Notes: generated from the letters alone by a model not told the origin. A stretch of 64,000 nt of DNA from Treponema sp. (GCA_024693045.1 JAILLQ010000020.1:62001-126000); one strand, 5' to 3'. Positions 38,385 through 47,124 are shown, numbered from the stretch's first letter. Numbers and translations are program-made.

Positions 38385-38721
38385 TTTTTTCTATCCTCAT
38401 TGCCATATAGTTATTTTTGCGTTCTACATCCAAGGCGCAGCTTACACGAACGCCGTAACGGGTCATGTGAATTACAGTATCTTTGGCAAGATAGAAAACT
38501 ATGTGAAAATGCCCTTTCTCAAAAAAAGTGGCAATGTCTCCAGCTTCTGGAGTTTCAATTTTTGCAGCATTAACACGGGTTTCTCCCGGCTTCAATATGT
38601 CGTTCAAAGGGGTTTCGTTCCGGCGGGAACATTCAAGAACTAGCCCATAACAGTCCATACCGTCCATTGACCGCCCGTTTGTTTTGTATGGAACCGTTAA
38701 AAGATCTTCGTAGTAAATCAA
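38365..38721 (-). CDS. NlpC/P60-type tail-tip peptidase
   Basis: 118 residues. Cys in GMDCYGLVLECSRR (about residue 24) and His in GHFHIVFYLA (about 71) with a following VIHMT match the NlpC/P60 Cys-His arrangement. Lambda K-like proteins of this kind locally cleave peptidoglycan during DNA entry. Overlaps the next gene by 20 bp and the preceding one by 4 bp, so translation is coupled. Confidence 0.8.
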   Translation of the reverse strand: MIYYEDLLTVPYKTNGRSMDGMDCYGLVLECSRRNETPLNDILKPGETRVNAAKIETPEAGDIATFFEKGHFHIVFYLAKDTVIHMTRYGVRVSCALDVERKNNYMAMRIEKNDSSVL

Positions 38722-39167
38722 TAATTGCCCTTATTATTTTCAGAGTTAAATGTTGCACCTGGAAATGTCATACTTAAGCGGTCGTCTTCATCAAAAGTAA
38801 ATTGAATTTGATTGCCAGAACAACTTACTTCTCCGTAATGATGTTTAAAAGTGTTCAACGGAGTAACAATCCCGTCTTCATAAAGAACGCCCGTTACATC
38901 AAGGTAAACATCATAATTTTTCAGTACGATTTCTGTAACAGAATCTTCAAGGGAAATATTAAGTTTTCCGCCACCGTCAAAACCGTGGTCGTCCTGATTC
39001 GGCGAATACTGAAATGCACTTGCCTTGTAAACAATATTTTCAAAAGTGCAGTCTTTTACATCGTTGATAAAATAAAGGTCAGTACCATTTTTGTCATAAA
39101 GGTGAACCAGATAGGGAAGGCTGTAGCCACCCTCTCTTTGTGCAAGTTTTTCAAAATTTGCGTTCAT
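38718..39167 (-). CDS. tail assembly protein, DUF1833-like
   Basis: 149 residues of alternating beta strands between the distal-tail-like gene and the NlpC/P60 gene, the usual place of lambda L-like/DUF1833 proteins. NISLEDSVTEIVLKNY resembles that family. Starts with ATGA overlap onto its upstream neighbour. Confidence 0.6.
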   Translation of the reverse strand: MNANFEKLAQREGGYSLPYLVHLYDKNGTDLYFINDVKDCTFENIVYKASAFQYSPNQDDHGFDGGGKLNISLEDSVTEIVLKNYDVYLDVTGVLYEDGIVTPLNTFKHHYGEVSCSGNQIQFTFDEDDRLSMTFPGATFNSENNKGNY

Positions 39168-39520
39168 ACTTCCTCACATGATATACGAATTGTTTTTGTT
39201 TTTTGTCCGCTTGCAGATGGCGTTGATGTCATTCTGTATTCGGTTAAAGTTCCTTTGTTTGTTAAATCCGGGAAATAAAAATTTTTTACACCGGATAAAA
39301 GCTTATCTTTATACCATGCCCAAAAATACGCATATTCACATGTCTGTGAGCAATCGTCCTTTAATGCAATGGAAAAAGTAAATTTTTGCTTGCTTTCAGA
39401 ATTTTTCAGAAAGCGGCGCTTTGTACCGCTTTCAAAAGTAATTTCTGTATAATTATCCGTCGTTCCTGTCTGCAAGTCGTATGCGTCGGAATTAACATTA
39501 TTCGGCCATGTTACGCTCAT
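39164..39520 (-). CDS. minor tail protein
   Basis: 118 residues beginning MSVTWPNNVNSDAYDLQTG, with a beta-rich core and an aromatic segment YFWAWYKDKLLSG. Lies directly after the tape measure, where lambda M-like / distal tail proteins lie. No catalytic motif. Family assigned by position. Confidence 0.55.
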   Translation of the reverse strand: MSVTWPNNVNSDAYDLQTGTTDNYTEITFESGTKRRFLKNSESKQKFTFSIALKDDCSQTCEYAYFWAWYKDKLLSGVKNFYFPDLTNKGTLTEYRMTSTPSASGQKTKTIRISCEEV

Positions 39521-39532
39521 TGTATACCTCTT

Positions 39533-42004
39533 CTATGATAGTCGAGTTCCGTTTAAGTTATGAACTGCAAATTTCAATTCCCGTGAAAAGCTGCCGTCAA
39601 GTAATCCTTCTGACACAGATTTTTTCACAAGAATATTAATCTGCTTGCCGTCAAAAGACGGCTCTATCTGTGCATATTCTCCCAGCTCATTTGTTATGTT
39701 GATTGGAATATTAAGATTTCCGCCGGACTGAGTATTTGAAGAATTTGCCATGTTCCACAAAGCTTTCTGCTGCTTCTGCGTCAAAATCATTTCGCCGCTG
39801 TTTACATTTGCCTGCACACGGTCGCCCGTGTAGCTTGTTCCCGGAACAATACCACCTGTTTCAAAACTAGGACGCTGAGGTCTGTTTGCAAGCATTGTAG
39901 CAAGCTGCACCGTTGCGGCTGCACCGGCAATTCCGGCATTAATAAAGTTTAGAGGCGGAGGAGCAGAAGCGAGAGCCGTAATTACTGCCATGGCAGCCTG
40001 TGCTTGTCCCATTGCAAGTTCCATTGTCCACTTAGCAAGGTTCATTTCATATTCTTTTTGAGCGGTTTCTCTATCAAGTTCCTGTTTTTTGAGCACATAT
40101 TCTTCATAGCTGCATGCGCCGGATTCGTACAGTTTTTCAAGAATATCCTGTTTTTCTTCGGCTTCGCTTTTTATGCTTTCAAGCTCACGTTCTGCAATAG
40201 AAGTAACAGCAGAATTGACAACACTAAGGGCGTTTACAATTACATTTCCAACATTTTGAGCACTTTCTAAAGTTTTCTGAAAATCCAGAGAATCTATTGA
40301 TTCCTGGCACTGATTGATAGCCTCGCTTACTTTTGCCGGATCCAAGCCGAGCGACTGAACTAAATCTGTATTTTTCTGCAAATCTTGCAGCTCAACAAGA
40401 GAATCTTTTAATTCTGACAGCTGGTCCTTTACTTCTTTTACAGAAAACTGCTTAACGAGTTTCTTAAATTGTTCATCGTTGGCAGACTGGGCTGTTATTT
40501 CAGAAAGTTTGTCTGATTCCTTTTTGAGTGCAACAAGCCTTTTTTGAATAATACCTGTTGACTCTATATCAAGTCCGTTCGCATCTGTTACAAGTTTTAT
40601 GTAAGACTGTAAATATGCATTATAAATCTGCTGCTGTTCTTCAAGGGCAGAAACTTCTTCTCCTGCCTGTCGTTTTGCTTCGCAGCTTCGTCTTATCTGT
40701 GCTATTTCTGCTTCACGGGCCTTGTAGTTTTCGTCAATGTATTTTTGCTCGGCGGAATTAGCTTTAGCAATTTCCTGCTCTTCTTTTAAGGCTTCTGTAA
40801 GTTGCTTTTCAAGGTTTTCTTTTTTTCCCAATAAATCCGAGTGCTTTTTCTCAAGTTCAATAAGTTCTTTTTTACCGTCAATTGATTCGGAACTAATTAC
40901 TGCCAAATCCCCTTGTAAAGATTTTTCCTCTTCTATAGCCAAGGTTAGATTATTTTTTTCTTTACGAAGTTTTTTATACTCGTTTGTTTCTTCTTCAGTG
41001 CGCTTTTTTCCTTTTTCCTTTAATTCGTTATATCTCTCTGTAACTTCAACAAGACGTTTTTCTTCATCAGCAAGACTGACAATTTGCTCTGTTGTCTTAC
41101 CACCTGCCGATTCTAAAGCTTTTATTTTTTCTTCCAGCGCTGAACTTTCTTTCTTAATTTCTTCCAACTGATTTTTTATACTATCAGAAGGTTTTATATC
41201 AGAGGTCTTATTCTCAATCCCCATGAGCTTATTAACTCCGCCGGCAAAATCAGTAACTTTTTCTACGATACCTGTAAAAAAACGCAATACCGGCGCAGAG
41301 GCTTTAGCAAAGCCCATGCCAAGCTGTTCTTTAAGGTCACCCCATACATTTTTAAACTGTTGGCCAGCACCTACGGCTTTAGCGGATTCTGCTGCCATAC
41401 CTTTATACTGCTTTGCAACCAGTTCAATAGCTTTTCCGCTCTTTAATTCTTCCTGAGTAAGATCTTTGATTCCACTAACCTGCCGCCCAAGAGTTCCTGC
41501 TGTTCCGTTGAGTGTAGAATTCAGTGCATTTACGGCGGAATTCATGTCCATTGCACCGGATGCAGAAAGGTCAAGCGCTGCGCTCATAATGTCCTGAATT
41601 TCTGTCTGTGTTCTTCCGGCAGCAGCAAGGCGGCTCATCATTGGAAGAAGTTCTTCGTCTCCGATAGTTCCGACTTTCTGCAACTGCCCCGCAAATTCTT
41701 TTAACTGCGATACATTTGATTTATTAAGGTACGGATTATTTTTAGCAGCAGCTTCTAACAGCTTTTCGGCTTTAATCTGATTAAGGGCAGAAGCATTTAA
41801 GTCTTTTATTACGGAAACGGCGGCGCTTATTGATTGAGAAACGAAACCTATGGCTTGACCTATTGGCGTGATTGACCTAGCCATTTTTGTAATAGGATTA
41901 TTTTTAACTTGAGCTGCTATTTTGTTCATTTGCTTTTCAAAGACTGCGAATCCTGATACATCCGTTTTACTTTGAAGTTTTATATTTATTTTTTTTTCGC
42001 TCAT
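39533..42004 (-). CDS. tail tape measure protein
   Basis: 823 residues. N-terminal helical region with TAMP-like repeats to about 230, long charged coiled coil (about 270-450 and 480-640), and a hydrophobic stretch at about 655-705 (AQAAMAVITALASAPPP, then NAGIAGAAATVQLATML) typical of tape measures. It then shows the PSFETGGIVPGTSYTGDRV segment seen in many siphoviral tape measures. Length sets tail length, roughly 120 nm by the usual 1.5 angstrom per residue. TATA-containing TRACTAT motif lies 28 bp upstream. Fragments of its N-terminus recur at 42,520-42,811. Confidence 0.88.
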   Translation of the reverse strand: MSEKKINIKLQSKTDVSGFAVFEKQMNKIAAQVKNNPITKMARSITPIGQAIGFVSQSISAAVSVIKDLNASALNQIKAEKLLEAAAKNNPYLNKSNVSQLKEFAGQLQKVGTIGDEELLPMMSRLAAAGRTQTEIQDIMSAALDLSASGAMDMNSAVNALNSTLNGTAGTLGRQVSGIKDLTQEELKSGKAIELVAKQYKGMAAESAKAVGAGQQFKNVWGDLKEQLGMGFAKASAPVLRFFTGIVEKVTDFAGGVNKLMGIENKTSDIKPSDSIKNQLEEIKKESSALEEKIKALESAGGKTTEQIVSLADEEKRLVEVTERYNELKEKGKKRTEEETNEYKKLRKEKNNLTLAIEEEKSLQGDLAVISSESIDGKKELIELEKKHSDLLGKKENLEKQLTEALKEEQEIAKANSAEQKYIDENYKAREAEIAQIRRSCEAKRQAGEEVSALEEQQQIYNAYLQSYIKLVTDANGLDIESTGIIQKRLVALKKESDKLSEITAQSANDEQFKKLVKQFSVKEVKDQLSELKDSLVELQDLQKNTDLVQSLGLDPAKVSEAINQCQESIDSLDFQKTLESAQNVGNVIVNALSVVNSAVTSIAERELESIKSEAEEKQDILEKLYESGACSYEEYVLKKQELDRETAQKEYEMNLAKWTMELAMGQAQAAMAVITALASAPPPLNFINAGIAGAAATVQLATMLANRPQRPSFETGGIVPGTSYTGDRVQANVNSGEMILTQKQQKALWNMANSSNTQSGGNLNIPINITNELGEYAQIEPSFDGKQINILVKKSVSEGLLDGSFSRELKFAVHNLNGTRLS

Positions 42005-42062
42005 TTTTTTTTCTTTCCTTTTTTATATAGTATAGTTATAATTTGATTTTAAGGAGGAGATT

Positions 42063-42374
42063 ATGATTCATACTATTTTAGTTATTGCTGTTATAATTTA
42101 TTTTTATATTTCCCATAAGCAAAATAAAAAAAACGAACAGAATAAAATTACTCGCTCCGAATGGGAAGAAAGTTCCAAAATAAAGATTGAGTATCCTGAA
42201 AACAAATTGACATATGAAGAATGGGAGTCGTTAGAAGATTATAACGAACCTTTAAAATTAACATCATCAGAATGGGCAGAACAAATCTTAAAAGAAAAAC
42301 TTACTAAAGAAGAATACCTTGATGATGTAGATTCTGAAATTGCCTGTTGCTGTACTTCCTTTATGTGCGATTAA
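42063..42374 (+). CDS. small single-span membrane protein with acidic tail
   Basis: 103 residues, opposite in strand to the tail genes. One N-terminal hydrophobic helix (about 4-20), then a hydrophilic region with two similar motifs, ITRSEWEESSK and LTSSEWAEQIL, and LTYEEWESLED, so a threefold S/YEW repeat. Ends in a Cys-rich ACCCTSFMCD. Perfect AAGGAGG ribosome site. First of four consecutive plus-strand membrane micropeptide genes. Function unknown. Confidence 0.65.
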   Translation: MIHTILVIAVIIYFYISHKQNKKNEQNKITRSEWEESSKIKIEYPENKLTYEEWESLEDYNEPLKLTSSEWAEQILKEKLTKEEYLDDVDSEIACCCTSFMCD

Positions 42375-42412
42375 TATAATTTCCTTAAAATCTAACCAGA
42401 GAGGTAATAAGT

Positions 42413-42529
42413 ATGTTCGAAGTAATTTTATTTATTATCACTGCTATATTTTTTACTAAACTCATTAAACATTTCCTCGACAATACAAAAGAATCTGATG
42501 AAGACATTCCATATTTTCTTGATGAATAA
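42413..42529 (+). CDS. membrane micropeptide, 38 residues
   Basis: Begins MFEVILFIITAIFF (membrane span) and ends EDIPYFLDE. Ribosome site GAGAGGTAA. The C-terminal PYFLDE is shared with the peptide at 42,657, so the two are paralogues. The 3' end overlaps a relic of the tape-measure gene on the other strand. Confidence 0.5.
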   Translation: MFEVILFIITAIFFTKLIKHFLDNTKESDEDIPYFLDE

Positions 42530-42609
42530 GTGTCTTTCATTGTATTTATTCCTTTTTCTGCATCGTCCGAATTTGCTTTTATTTTTATGTTTATGTTTTT
42601 GTTTGACAT
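42520..42609 (-). pseudogene. relic of a tape-measure N-terminus
   Basis: Good ribosome site (GAGGTG) and ATG at 42,609, then MSNKNINIKIKANSDD..., which parallels the MSEKKINIKLQSKTD start of the real tape measure at 42,004. After about 30 residues (…NTMKDTYSS) the match ends in the micropeptide gene. A TGACTAT motif precedes it, as it does other late genes. Confidence 0.55.
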
Positions 42610-42656
42610 ATAATTTCACCTCATTTATAATGTCCATAGTCAAAAGGAGGTGTGCT

Positions 42657-42764
42657 ATGTTTATAACAATACTCAGTATTATTATAGTATTCCTCATTGC
42701 CCGCTACATTTGGAACCATATCGATTTATTTGATGATAAAGAGCCTTATTTTTTAGATGAATAG
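42657..42764 (+). CDS. membrane micropeptide, 35 residues
   Basis: MFITILSIIIVFLIARYIW forms one membrane helix; acidic tail DLFDDKEPYFLDE. AAAGGAGG ribosome site. Paralogue of the 42,413 peptide. Lies between two copies of a 29-bp tape-measure fragment (42,520-42,548 and 42,783-42,811). Confidence 0.55.
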   Translation: MFITILSIIIVFLIARYIWNHIDLFDDKEPYFLDE

Positions 42765-42765
42765 A

Positions 42766-42811
42766 CTTAGCCATTTTTGTAAGATGAATAAGTGTCTTTC
42801 ATTGTATTTAT
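42766..42811 (-). pseudogene. second, shorter tape-measure relic
   Basis: The 29 bp at 42,783-42,811 repeat 42,520-42,548 exactly (encoding NTMKDTYSS). The adjoining 19 bp match 18 of 19 bases of the tape-measure gene near 41,874-41,892 (ACAAAAATGGCTA). A scar of recombination among tape-measure 5' ends. Confidence 0.5.
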
Positions 42812-42849
42812 AGACCTTTTATAATATAGTCAAACAAGAAGGGTTCAAA

Positions 42850-43008
42850 ATGGGATTTTTAGAAGCAGTACTTATATTAATTTCAATTCCAATTTTATGG
42901 AAATGGGTAAAAAAAGAATCAGAAAAAAAAGATTCGGAAGTTATAAATTCTGAAACACATAAAGATTCTCTTGCCGATGATGTAATTATTCTCTGTACAG
43001 ATGATTAA
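42850..43008 (+). CDS. membrane micropeptide, 52 residues
   Basis: N-terminal span MGFLEAVLILISIPILWKW followed by a charged tail ending in LADDVIILCTDD. Weak ribosome site GAAGGG. Fourth of the plus-strand series; its stop overlaps the stop of the convergent Gp15 gene by four bases. Confidence 0.5.
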   Translation: MGFLEAVLILISIPILWKWVKKESEKKDSEVINSETHKDSLADDVIILCTDD

Positions 43009-43577
43009 TAAGAACTCTTTTTTCCTTTAGCCAGCATTTCAAATTCTTCAAGTTGTTTCTGTTCTTCTTCTGTAAGAGGCGGTTCAATATACCACATTCG
43101 TTTTAAGCGGTTCATTGACGCTTTATATTCTGCGCTGTCATTTTTCCCCGGCTTATAACTTCTTATCTGTATTATGTCGTTTAATTTTGTATCTTTTAAG
43201 CCTTCCAGAAGTGCGGTAAATTTATACCAATGCAAGGACTGCCCGTCTAAAAGGTCCATGCCGTAATAATGCCGGAATGCCGCATATATGTATGGACCGT
43301 CTTTTTCGTAATCCAATAAAATTGTACTGTCTGGGCCTACTTCTTCTTTTTGTGGGAGTTCCCTTTCTGGAAACGCAAATGCTATAAGTGCATTCAATCC
43401 GTTCTGTCTGTTGTACGGAACTTTTTCTGCATACATAAAATCATAATCTTCAAGGCTGTGCTTTTCTTTTAGCATTCTTGAAAAAGTTATGAAAAACTGA
43501 AAATCTGTATTAATTAAATAAACCTTGCCGGACACTTCTACAGTATTCGGCAAGGTCTTTTTTGAAAGGTCAAACAT
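43005..43577 (-). CDS. phage Gp15-family tail protein
   Basis: 190 residues; sits between major tail protein and tape measure, the position of tail-assembly chaperones. The run FLIN/INTDFQFFITFSRML, RQNGLNALIAFAFP and AAFRHYYGMDLLD...LHWYKFTALLEGL matches the Gp15 family (PF06854) as I recall it. No frameshifted G/GT pair is seen, so this may be the only chaperone. Confidence 0.75.
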   Translation of the reverse strand: MFDLSKKTLPNTVEVSGKVYLINTDFQFFITFSRMLKEKHSLEDYDFMYAEKVPYNRQNGLNALIAFAFPERELPQKEEVGPDSTILLDYEKDGPYIYAAFRHYYGMDLLDGQSLHWYKFTALLEGLKDTKLNDIIQIRSYKPGKNDSAEYKASMNRLKRMWYIEPPLTEEEQKQLEEFEMLAKGKKSSY

Positions 43578-44104
43578 TAATCACCCAAAGAATCAAAATC
43601 GCCTTCTGTAAAAGTTGGCGCACCATTTACGCCTAATGTTACATAACCGTTTTTAATTGTTCCGTTAATGTTTGCAGTTGCGGACAGTGTAGCCCCGGAA
43701 GTATTCCATGAGTTCAAAACAAGAGTTGCACTTGCTTTTTCTGCATAGTAATACTTTGTTTCTGAGCCTTCTTCTGTTACGCTCTTTGAATTAAAGATAT
43801 GCACAATCAGAAGGTCTTTCTGTGCGTCTGCACCAAGGGCTTTCTTCTGATACAATTTGTACATCATATCAAAATCAGGATTTCCCTTGTAAGTTGTAAT
43901 TGCAAGCTCTGCACTTGGCTTGTAATCCATAAGTTCAGTTGTCGGATGTTCGTCCGCAATGTAGTCACGTTCTTCTGTTACCGGATTCATGCTGATTTCA
44001 AAATCAGTTGCCTTTTCAATGCGAACCCAAGAAGGAGCCTGCTCTGTTCCATTGTTTACATAAACGCCGACTTTGTGCTTTTTAACAAGTTCTGTGTCTG
44101 CCAT
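43577..44104 (-). CDS. major tail tube protein
   Basis: 175 residues: MADTELVKKHKVGVYVN start, immunoglobulin-like beta domain, and a C-terminal GAPTFTEGDFDSLGD. Size and its position between the tail terminator and Gp15 gene identify it. Its stop overlaps the next start by one base. Confidence 0.75.
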   Translation of the reverse strand: MADTELVKKHKVGVYVNNGTEQAPSWVRIEKATDFEISMNPVTEERDYIADEHPTTELMDYKPSAELAITTYKGNPDFDMMYKLYQKKALGADAQKDLLIVHIFNSKSVTEEGSETKYYYAEKASATLVLNSWNTSGATLSATANINGTIKNGYVTLGVNGAPTFTEGDFDSLGD

Positions 44105-44118
44105 TTTATATACTCCGT

Positions 44119-44532
44119 TTATTTAATTTCTTCTCTGATAGTCAGTTCAATATCAAGCCCGCTTGCCTGGTGTTCTACCGTTCCACAGTCATAAAAATAT
44201 TTGATTTCTCCTGGTATTATGTCCGAAACGGAAGCGCCTAAAGAAAAATCAGATATCAAAAGGCGCTGCATGTTTACGGCCGTTTCTTCCATTGTTCTGA
44301 CACATTCAGAATGCTTTTTGCCCCGGAACATCATACTGATTGTAAAGCGTGTTTCTGCCTTAAATGAGCCGTCAATATAAGTTTCTATAATTTCCGTTTT
44401 TTCAGGAATAATCACACAAAGATTGTTTTTCTCATAACGTGACAAATCAATGCTTCCTATAAGCACATCTGATTCAGTGAAAATTTCAAAGTTTTCACAG
44501 ATTAAGTTTTTAAGGTTCTCTGCGCAATCCAT
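44119..44532 (-). CDS. tail terminator / neck protein
   Basis: 137 residues, alpha/beta, ending YFYDCGTVEHQASGLDIELTIREEIK-like region (residues 110-137). Position between the gp10-like protein and major tail protein is that of tail-completion proteins. Family not certain. Confidence 0.55.
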   Translation of the reverse strand: MDCAENLKNLICENFEIFTESDVLIGSIDLSRYEKNNLCVIIPEKTEIIETYIDGSFKAETRFTISMMFRGKKHSECVRTMEETAVNMQRLLISDFSLGASVSDIIPGEIKYFYDCGTVEHQASGLDIELTIREEIK

Positions 44533-44535
44533 TAT

Positions 44536-44988
44536 TTACCCCCAGTATTTAGCCAGTGTTTTATCTACCATTTTTTGAAGTTCTGAATCAAAATTAGCAG
44601 TTTCAAGAATGTTTTCTGTCTGTTCTATAAAGCCTTTCGGTTTTATATTCCAATTTGCCGTCCTTGCAGTTGAGCCGGAATATCCATAGTTCTGGATAAA
44701 TGCCTTTGGAAATATCCGGCTTCCGCCTACGCCCTTTGGGTAAATGTTTGCTTCTGAGCCGTCTTTTTTTACTCGGAATGCATAGGCTTTTTGCAGCTCT
44801 CTTGTGGATCTGTCTTTATGCTCTATACTGTCTTTAATTTTCTGCCGGACAGTTTTTACACCCTGCCGGGCTATTATTCCTAATGCCTGTTTTTGGATGC
44901 TTGTAAAGCTCTTTGCCGTTCCGGCAAGTGCCTTCTGTACAGCTTCGACTTCTGCATCTACTACAATCCAGTTATTTTGTTTTGCCAT
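44536..44988 (-). CDS. HK97 gp10-like head-tail joining protein
   Basis: 150 residues, basic, with AGTAKSFTSIQKQALGIIAR followed by TVRQKIKDSI and a C-terminal NFDSELQKMVDKTLAKY. This helix-rich layout fits gp10/minor-capsid-like proteins. No ribosome site is seen; ATAACTATATC ends three bases before ATG, one of the leaderless-looking starts. Confidence 0.6.
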   Translation of the reverse strand: MAKQNNWIVVDAEVEAVQKALAGTAKSFTSIQKQALGIIARQGVKTVRQKIKDSIEHKDRSTRELQKAYAFRVKKDGSEANIYPKGVGGSRIFPKAFIQNYGYSGSTARTANWNIKPKGFIEQTENILETANFDSELQKMVDKTLAKYWG

Positions 44989-44994
44989 GCTGAT

Positions 44995-45001
44995 ATAGTT
45001 A
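44995..45001 (-). promoter_or_regulatory. TRACTAT motif
   Basis: TAACTAT seven bases before the start of the gp10-like gene and directly after a terminator. One of 13 copies in this prophage, all but two or three placed shortly before minus-strand genes. Confidence 0.45.
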
Positions 45002-45011
45002 TAATTGTTTG

Positions 45012-45042
45012 ATAAAAACCCCGCATTTTTTTGCGGGGCTTA
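45012..45042 (-). terminator. intrinsic terminator between connector and gp10-like genes
   Basis: GCCCCGC/GCGGGGT hairpin with U-tract in minus-strand RNA. Transcription of the tail genes must read through or restart, fitting a new start at the TRACTAT motif next to it. Confidence 0.85.
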
Positions 45043-45047
45043 ATTCA

Positions 45048-45587
45048 CTAAAAACCGCCGTTCAAGGGAAGTTTATAGCAGCTTATTTCTTCAAGGAATC
45101 TGTCTGCCTTAAAGTTATTAAACGTGCGGCCGCCATTGTCTGCAAAACTTGTAGAACTTACGGCAAGGTTTCCGCCAGCACTTTCCCACATAAGAGTGGC
45201 AAGGCGTAAAGCGGTATCCTTTATTTTCTGCGGGACCGTTTCATGTCCGGCTCTGTAAGTAACTTTATAAACGCTGTCAGAATAGAAAACTCCTTTTCCA
45301 AGATTGTATTCAAGGTAGTTTTTGTCCCTTACCCTAAAAATACCTGTGTCTACAGCGTTCCCATTTACTTCCACGCTTATAAGTTCAATTAACGGGAAAG
45401 CTGCAAGTTCAAAGAGTTTTCCGTCGTCGCCGTAACGTTCTGCAGTGTATTCAGAACTTTCAGGATCATAGCCTAAATAATTCTGAATTGCTTCGGTAGC
45501 GGCATCACAATAATGCTGAACTAGTTCTTCATTTTCCGGGAACTTTCCGACATAATCTTCAAGTTCCTCTTTTGTAATGTATGACAT
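45048..45587 (-). CDS. head-tail connector protein
   Basis: Start set at 45,587 (MSYITKEELEDYVG), since the upstream extension would lie wholly inside the preceding gene. The 179 residues begin with a helical part that matches phage gp6-like connectors (EELVQHYCDAATEAIQNYLGY). A beta segment follows (VYKVTYRAGH) and then VPQKIKDTALRLATLMWESAG. Follows the capsid as expected. Confidence 0.7.
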   Translation of the reverse strand: MSYITKEELEDYVGKFPENEELVQHYCDAATEAIQNYLGYDPESSEYTAERYGDDGKLFELAAFPLIELISVEVNGNAVDTGIFRVRDKNYLEYNLGKGVFYSDSVYKVTYRAGHETVPQKIKDTALRLATLMWESAGGNLAVSSTSFADNGGRTFNNFKADRFLEEISCYKLPLNGGF

Positions 45588-45591
45588 GGTT

Positions 45592-45825
45592 TTATTCCTT
45601 TTTCTTTGCAACTTCTGCAAGGTTTGCATTAATGAATGCAGTTGCAAGATGTTCCGGCACTTCTACAACATCGCCCGGATTAAATGCACCATAAGAACCC
45701 CGCAAGAGTTCTTTTACAAGAATCTTTTTTGTTTTCTGTCCTGTTGTGTTTGCTGAAACCGCCGCATCTGTTTCTGTAGTCTGAACTACGTTTTCTGTTT
45801 TTGGTGTGTTTGCTGTTCGTCCCAT
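45592..45825 (-). CDS. small capsid-adjacent protein
   Basis: 77 residues: a Thr/Ala-rich linker, then ILVKELLRGSYGAFNPGDVV, EVPEHLATAFINANLAE. The GDVVEVP...A..LI..G.A pattern is common in small proteins next to HK97-like capsids. Role unknown. Confidence 0.65.
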   Translation of the reverse strand: MGRTANTPKTENVVQTTETDAAVSANTTGQKTKKILVKELLRGSYGAFNPGDVVEVPEHLATAFINANLAEVAKKKE

Positions 45826-45867
45826 GTTTTACTCCTATTTTGTTGATTTATACAAATAGTCATGAAG

Positions 45868-45902
45868 AATAAAAGCCCCGAACTATAAAAAGTCCGGGGC
45901 AA
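45868..45902 (-). terminator. intrinsic terminator after capsid gene
   Basis: GCCCCGGACT/AGTTCGGGGC hairpin plus U-tract; a TGACTAT motif (45,856-45,862) follows at once. Limits transcription beyond the highly expressed capsid gene. Confidence 0.85.
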
Positions 45903-45940
45903 TACTTTTTTATTTTATTGTTTTGAATTAGAAGACTTAA

Positions 45941-47110
45941 TTAAGAAGCCTTAATCTTAAGGCGTGCAAATGCCGCAGGAAGTGTTGGCTGTCCGTCTGC
46001 AAGTGTATGACCAAGGAATCCTACCTGATTTGTTCCAGCATACTTTTCATTCAGAACCGTAATGTCGATTCCTTTCCAGTATGCAAACCAGTAATGGCTA
46101 AGGTCGCCAAGAACGGCAACATAAGAACCGCCTGTCTTTGCGCTTGGTGCATGTTCTGCTTCAATTACAGGAAGACCGAGCAATGTTGCCGGTTCTCCGT
46201 CCTTAATGGCCGGCTGCCACAAATAGCGGTTTTCGCCGTCCTTAAGTTTCATGATGTCCTTAAGAATGTCTGTATGAAGAACCCATACTGCCTTATTGCG
46301 GTACTGTGGGCGCAGAGACATTTTCATATTGATAAGGTCATCGGCGGAAATCTGTCCGGCTGTTGCAGTTTCAACGTCACGGCTTGTAGGAATACCGTTG
46401 TCGCTTGCAGTAAATACGCCGAGTGGCTGATTTGTTCCAGTTCCTACTGTGATACCCTTTTCAAATGCTTCACGCAATTTGTAAGAGAGTTTTTCCCTTG
46501 TAAGGGAATCAATAGGAAGTGCAGAAGTTGCAAGCAGTTTCTTTGTCAAAAGAATCTGTTTTACAAGATCTGTTGGAGCAAGCTGACGCTTTCTAAATTC
46601 CCAAGAAGTGTCTGAACCGATTTCAGAACCTGGAATTTCATTTGTCCAAGAAGCGTCCGAAGCGTCCTCTTTTTCATAAGGAACGCCAAGGCTTCCGGCT
46701 GCTGTTACAGGAATCTTGCGAACTTTGTTGTAAAGAACAGCATCTTTTTCAACTTCCTTGATAAGTTCCTCAAGATATTCTTCCGGCGCAAGTGCTGCAC
46801 CGCCACCACCAACAGACATGTAAACTTCGCCCGAACGTTTTTCTGCAGTGAAAAAGTCCTTGCGCTGTTCACCGTCTGCATGTTCTGCCTGAGAATCAGA
46901 ACGTGCTGCAGGAACTTCTTCTGTAAAGCCTTTCAATGCCTGTTCCCTTTTTTCTGCTTCAATTTCTGAAGCAAGTTTTCTGACCTGAGCTTCCTTTTCT
47001 GCATAGGCTTTTGTTTCTTCGTCTGTGAATGAACGACTTTCTGCTTTTGCCTTTTCGTTCATTTCCTTCATTTCGGCAATGATTTTTGCCCTTTCTTCAA
47101 TCTTATTCAT
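45941..47110 (-). CDS. HK97-family major capsid protein
   Basis: 389 residues. The first about 70 residues are the charged coiled-coil delta domain (AKAESRSFTDEETKAYAEKE) removed by the protease. The HK97 fold follows (LAPEEYLEELIKEVEKDAVL, VPYEKEDASDASW, LGLPVIEAEHAPSA and the final AFARLKIKAS). Directly downstream of the prohead protease gene. Confidence 0.92.
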   Translation of the reverse strand: MNKIEERAKIIAEMKEMNEKAKAESRSFTDEETKAYAEKEAQVRKLASEIEAEKREQALKGFTEEVPAARSDSQAEHADGEQRKDFFTAEKRSGEVYMSVGGGGAALAPEEYLEELIKEVEKDAVLYNKVRKIPVTAAGSLGVPYEKEDASDASWTNEIPGSEIGSDTSWEFRKRQLAPTDLVKQILLTKKLLATSALPIDSLTREKLSYKLREAFEKGITVGTGTNQPLGVFTASDNGIPTSRDVETATAGQISADDLINMKMSLRPQYRNKAVWVLHTDILKDIMKLKDGENRYLWQPAIKDGEPATLLGLPVIEAEHAPSAKTGGSYVAVLGDLSHYWFAYWKGIDITVLNEKYAGTNQVGFLGHTLADGQPTLPAAFARLKIKAS

Positions 47111-47124
47111 AGATTACTCCATTT

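Noticed and set aside
38802-39278. 158-codon frame opposite the tail genes
   Set aside because: Covers two tightly packed, overlapping tail genes; no ribosome site.
44117-44160. Further TRACTAT-like copy (GACTATC) within the 44,119 gene
   Set aside because: Lies inside coding sequence, encodes LTIRE and is not before any gene; treated as chance.
46007-46615. 202-codon frame opposite the capsid gene
   Set aside because: Antisense shadow of the HK97 capsid gene with abnormal Cys content.
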